Shown: positions 4,426 through 6,149 of the stretch, in pieces | Numbering within the stretch: position 1 is the first letter of the stretch | Layout: each line of letters begins with the position of its first letter | Source: an uncultured Hungatella sp. | GTDB taxonomy: Bacteria; Bacillota; Clostridia; Lachnospirales; Lachnospiraceae | Reading direction: 5' to 3' | DNA: 6,149 nucleotides | NCBI GenBank assembly: GCA_959018155.1 | Contig: CAUEKH010000160.1 | Span: 1 to 6,149, forward strand | The notes under the pieces: generated by a model | The model's database searches: none | What the model was told of the DNA's origin: nothing | Seen by the model: the letters and a program-made list of their open reading frames with translations, nothing else | Program-made: the position numbers and the translations under genes

Positions 4426-5991
4426 ATGGCTGGATTAAATCGCAGACAACTGAATAGACGACAGATCAAAGCGCGCTTAAAGTCTGCGGTCCTGGACTTA
4501 ACTCCCAATGTGCTTGATAAGATAGATTTGAGTACGCCGCAGACAGCCGCGAAGGAGGAGAAGGGGGGAGAGAATCCTTCCTCCCTGGTTCTCATGAGAC
4601 GCAGGCTTCAGATTATCGGAACTGTGGCGGCCGCCTGCCTCTGTATGATTGCTGTGGCGGGAGGCACCTATACGTACCGGAATGGAAAAGTAGACTCGGT
4701 GATTGAGATTGATGTCAATCCCAGTGTGGAACTGTCTGTGAACAGGAAGAACCGCGTTCTCTCCGCAGTACCTCTGAATGAAGACGCTGAGGAGATTATG
4801 GAGGAGATGGATTTAAAGGGTGTGGAGTTGAATGTGGCGGTGAATGCGGTAATCGGCGCCATGGTGACACACGGATATCTTGATGATCTTGATAATGCAA
4901 TTCTCGTTACGGTTTCCAATGACAGTGTGAGTAAGGCTGCAAACCTGCGTTCGGCAGTGGTGAGTGATATCCAGACCTCTCTGGAGGAGAACCAGGTGGA
5001 AGCTGTTGTCTATGACCAGCAGGCCATTGTAGAAGAAGATGTGAGGCTGCTGGCTGATGAATACCATATTTCCTACGGAAAAGCATACTTTTTAAAAGAA
5101 CTGATAGAACAGAACCCGTCGCTTTCCATGGACGACATGGGGGAACTGGCTTCTCTTACCATGGAAGAAATTGCGGGGAAGATTGCGGAAGGTTCCTTTG
5201 CGGTAGGAGAGAAGACCGTAGTATCTGAGGAGAAAACTACGGCTGAGTCGACGACTGCGCATCCTGAGACAGAGACGACGACGCCTGAGGAGACGACGGT
5301 TGCGGAAGCGTCGGAAGTCCCCACAGAGGAGACGACGTCGCCGGTTACAACCGGGGAGACTGCGCCGACTACCGTTACGGTACCGGAGACACCGGAACCG
5401 ACCGTGACTGAGCCTTCAACAGAAGAGCAGGAGCCGGTAAGTGAAGGCAAGGTAAAGATTGATTATACCGATTATGAGAATGGGATTGTGACGGTCAACT
5501 TTAAGACGAGGGTAAAGTGGAAGAATCCAACGGTGTCCGTGAAGGACGAGGAGGGGAATTCGTATTCGGCAAGAGTTGGGGATACGGACAGTTCCATGTG
5601 TGAGATCCACGTGAGCGGTCTTGCCGGCGGCATGAGATATACATTTGTACTCGGTGGTATTTCTCCAAAGAGCGGGAAGCCGACGACGGTGAAGGGGACA
5701 TTTGAGACACCGGTATTCGGGGACGGAGAGGCGGATGAAGAATCCACGGTGCCGCCGGAACCGGATGATGAGGATAACGAAGAAACTCCAACAGAGAGCA
5801 GCAGTGAAAGTGTGACGGAGCCGTCGGAGACGGTTCCGTCACAGGCGCAGTCGGAGGAAGAGACGACGGAAAAGGGAACGGAAGTTACGGAGACGGAGCC
5901 TTTAAAAACAGAGCCGCCGAAGACGGAGTCTTCCGAAACTGAACCATCGGAGGCGGCTTCTGTTGAACCGTCAGAGGCAGAATCCGAGTAG
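4426..5991 (+). CDS. Membrane-anchored anti-sigma factor with RsgI-like extracellular domain, 521 aa
   Basis: This is the probable partner that holds the adjacent ECF sigma factor at the membrane and releases it on an outside signal. Residues 1-60 are basic and cytoplasmic, with RRQIKARLKSAVLDLTPNVLDKI (11-33) the likely sigma-binding helices; they do not resemble the SigI-binding N-domain of classical RsgI. One membrane segment runs from about 61 to 80, giving an inside-N topology. Residues 90-165 match the RsgI juxtamembrane domain: VIEIDVNPSVELSVNR (92-107), NRVLSAVPLNEDAEEI (109-124), LKG (130-132), then DNAILVTV. Asn98-Pro99 is the pair at which RsgI proteins are known to self-cleave. 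A helical stretch (about 170-257) includes ADEYHISYGKA (210-220). A Thr/Glu/Pro-rich linker (about 268-338) leads to a fibronectin-III-like beta domain (341-431), followed by a second Ser/Thr/Pro/Glu-rich tail to the end. There is no LPxTG, CBM or catalytic domain. The ligand is unknown. Confidence 0.87.
   Translation: MAGLNRRQLNRRQIKARLKSAVLDLTPNVLDKIDLSTPQTAAKEEKGGENPSSLVLMRRRLQIIGTVAAACLCMIAVAGGTYTYRNGKVDSVIEIDVNPSVELSVNRKNRVLSAVPLNEDAEEIMEEMDLKGVELNVAVNAVIGAMVTHGYLDDLDNAILVTVSNDSVSKAANLRSAVVSDIQTSLEENQVEAVVYDQQAIVEEDVRLLADEYHISYGKAYFLKELIEQNPSLSMDDMGELASLTMEEIAGKIAEGSFAVGEKTVVSEEKTTAESTTAHPETETTTPEETTVAEASEVPTEETTSPVTTGETAPTTVTVPETPEPTVTEPSTEEQEPVSEGKVKIDYTDYENGIVTVNFKTRVKWKNPTVSVKDEEGNSYSARVGDTDSSMCEIHVSGLAGGMRYTFVLGGISPKSGKPTTVKGTFETPVFGDGEADEESTVPPEPDDEDNEETPTESSSESVTEPSETVPSQAQSEEETTEKGTEVTETEPLKTEPPKTESSETEPSEAASVEPSEAESE
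5233..5439 (+). repeat. Low-complexity Thr/Glu/Pro-coding linker with ACG/GAG iterations
   Basis: Within the anti-sigma gene, encoding residues about 270-338, codons ACG, ACT, GAG and CCG recur in blocks such as GAGACGACG. They make a flexible, probably glycosylatable linker of the ETTT / EETT type, with no strict repeat period. It separates the membrane-proximal RsgI-like domain from the outer beta domain. Its reverse strand is open over long stretches only because of this composition. Confidence 0.75.
5446..5718 (+). other. Fibronectin-III-like beta domain within the anti-sigma protein
   Basis: Residues about 341-431 are the only folded-looking part of the distal extracellular region. They have alternating hydrophobic strands (VKIDY, GIVTVNF, NPTVSVKD, CEIHVSGL, RYTFVLGG, GTFETP) and the Gly-Leu-x-x-Gly-x-x-Tyr-type turn before a late strand that is common in Fn3 and Ig-like folds. 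It is bounded on both sides by Thr/Pro/Glu-rich linkers. Such a domain could bind a wall or carbohydrate ligand, or merely act as a spacer. Family assignment is by pattern only. Confidence 0.55.
5722..5988 (+). repeat. Low-complexity Ser/Thr/Glu/Pro-coding C-terminal tail
   Basis: Encodes residues about 433-521 of the anti-sigma protein. The tail is strongly acidic and rich in Pro, Ser and Thr, with loosely repeated steps such as TEPSE, TEPLK, TEPPK and VEPSE (ACG/GAG/CCG codons). It ends without a sorting signal, a hydrophobic anchor or a folded domain, so it presumably projects into or through the cell wall. Confidence 0.7.
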
Positions 5992-6050
5992 CCGCAGGCT
6001 GGGGCTTGTGATACATAAGTGGAAAAAGTAAAAAAATAGCAAAAAAGGGC

Positions 6051-6079
6051 TTGACGACCAGAAAACCTTATAGTATAAT
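6051..6079 (+). promoter_or_regulatory. Near-consensus sigma-A promoter of the tRNA-Gln
   Basis: TTGACG at 6051-6056 and a perfect TATAAT at 6074-6079 are separated by exactly 17 bases. An A-rich stretch upstream (about 6021-6046) could serve as an UP-like element. Transcription would start near 6086, about 10 bases before the mature tRNA end. This is typical of strong stable-RNA promoters. The preceding 5992-6050 interval holds no clear terminator for the anti-sigma gene. Confidence 0.85.
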
Positions 6080-6095
6080 ACAACCGTTGTGTTGA

Positions 6096-6149
6096 TGGGC
6101 TATCGCCAAATGGTAAGGCAACGGACTCTGACTCCGTCATTTTCCAGGT
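6096..6149 (+). tRNA. tRNA-Gln (anticodon CTG), cut by the window end
   Basis: This is the 5' portion of a glutamine tRNA decoding CAG. The 5' acceptor strand is TGGGCTA (6096-6102), typical of tRNA-Gln. The D arm is GCC (6105-6107) with GGC (6117-6119) around AAATGGTAA. The anticodon stem ACGGA (6121-6125) / TCCGT (6133-6137) encloses CTCTGAC, with anticodon CTG at 6128-6130. The variable region and the first T-stem strand follow, and the window ends at what should be T54. If the T stem is CCAGG (6144-6148), the variable region has six bases instead of the usual five. The 3' half, including the 3' acceptor strand, lies beyond the edge. More tRNA genes may follow. Confidence 0.9.

Noticed and set aside
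5073..5450. Minus-strand open frame of 125 codons rich in Ser, Val and Thr
   Set aside because: Composition artefact of the ACG/GAG-rich linker on the + strand. It has no recognisable domain.
5989..6020. Hairpin AGCC-GCA-GGCT as terminator of the anti-sigma gene
   Set aside because: The stem has only four base pairs and no T run follows on the + strand.
5472..6140. Long open frame of 222 codons on the minus strand opposite the anti-sigma tail and the tRNA
   Set aside because: It is Ser/Val/Gly-rich because it is the complement of Thr/Glu/Pro codons. It runs through a tRNA and a strong promoter, and the opposite frame has clear domain homology.

Overview
The window reads as bacterial chromosome from a Gram-positive anaerobe of the class Clostridia, most likely a Lachnospiraceae-type organism. 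This is inferred from moderate GC content, strong GAGG-type ribosome binding sites, the sequence character of the proteins, and a clostridial-style sigma/anti-sigma pair whose anti-sigma protein has an RsgI-like extracellular domain. All genes are on the + strand, there is no sign of a mobile element, phage or CRISPR array, and no gene-free stretch exceeds 300 bases.

Layout. Bases 3-51 form an intrinsic terminator for a gene left of the window. A probable vegetative promoter (63-91) and a strong ribosome binding site then lead into a fold-type I PLP aminotransferase (137-1312). After it comes a short purine-rich tandem repeat (1296-1375), in which start codons and Shine-Dalgarno-like GAGGAA units alternate. 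The repeat runs into a VanZ-family membrane protein (1362-1817). That gene overlaps truA (tRNA pseudouridine synthase A, 1810-2562, GTG start) by 8 bases, and truA is followed 25 bases later by a cation diffusion facilitator (2588-3766). The CDF transporter has an Asn-Asp / Asp-Asp metal site, which points to Mn2+ rather than Zn2+. The spacing suggests one transcription unit from the aminotransferase through the transporter.

The second unit is a regulatory pair: an ECF-type sigma factor (3840-4418), then 7 bases later its probable membrane-bound anti-sigma factor (4426-5991). The anti-sigma protein has a short cytoplasmic N-terminus, one membrane segment, an RsgI-like juxtamembrane domain with the Asn-Pro pair at which RsgI proteins self-cleave, and a long Thr/Pro/Glu-rich outer region holding one fibronectin-III-like beta domain. 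This is the most interesting part of the window. It looks like a surface-signal relay whose input and target genes cannot be read from the sequence.

The right edge holds a near-consensus promoter (6051-6079) and the first three quarters of a tRNA-Gln with anticodon CTG (6096 to the window end). I found no clear undescribed system. The best candidates for a second look are the ECF/RsgI-like pair and the repeat of start signals between the aminotransferase and vanZ.
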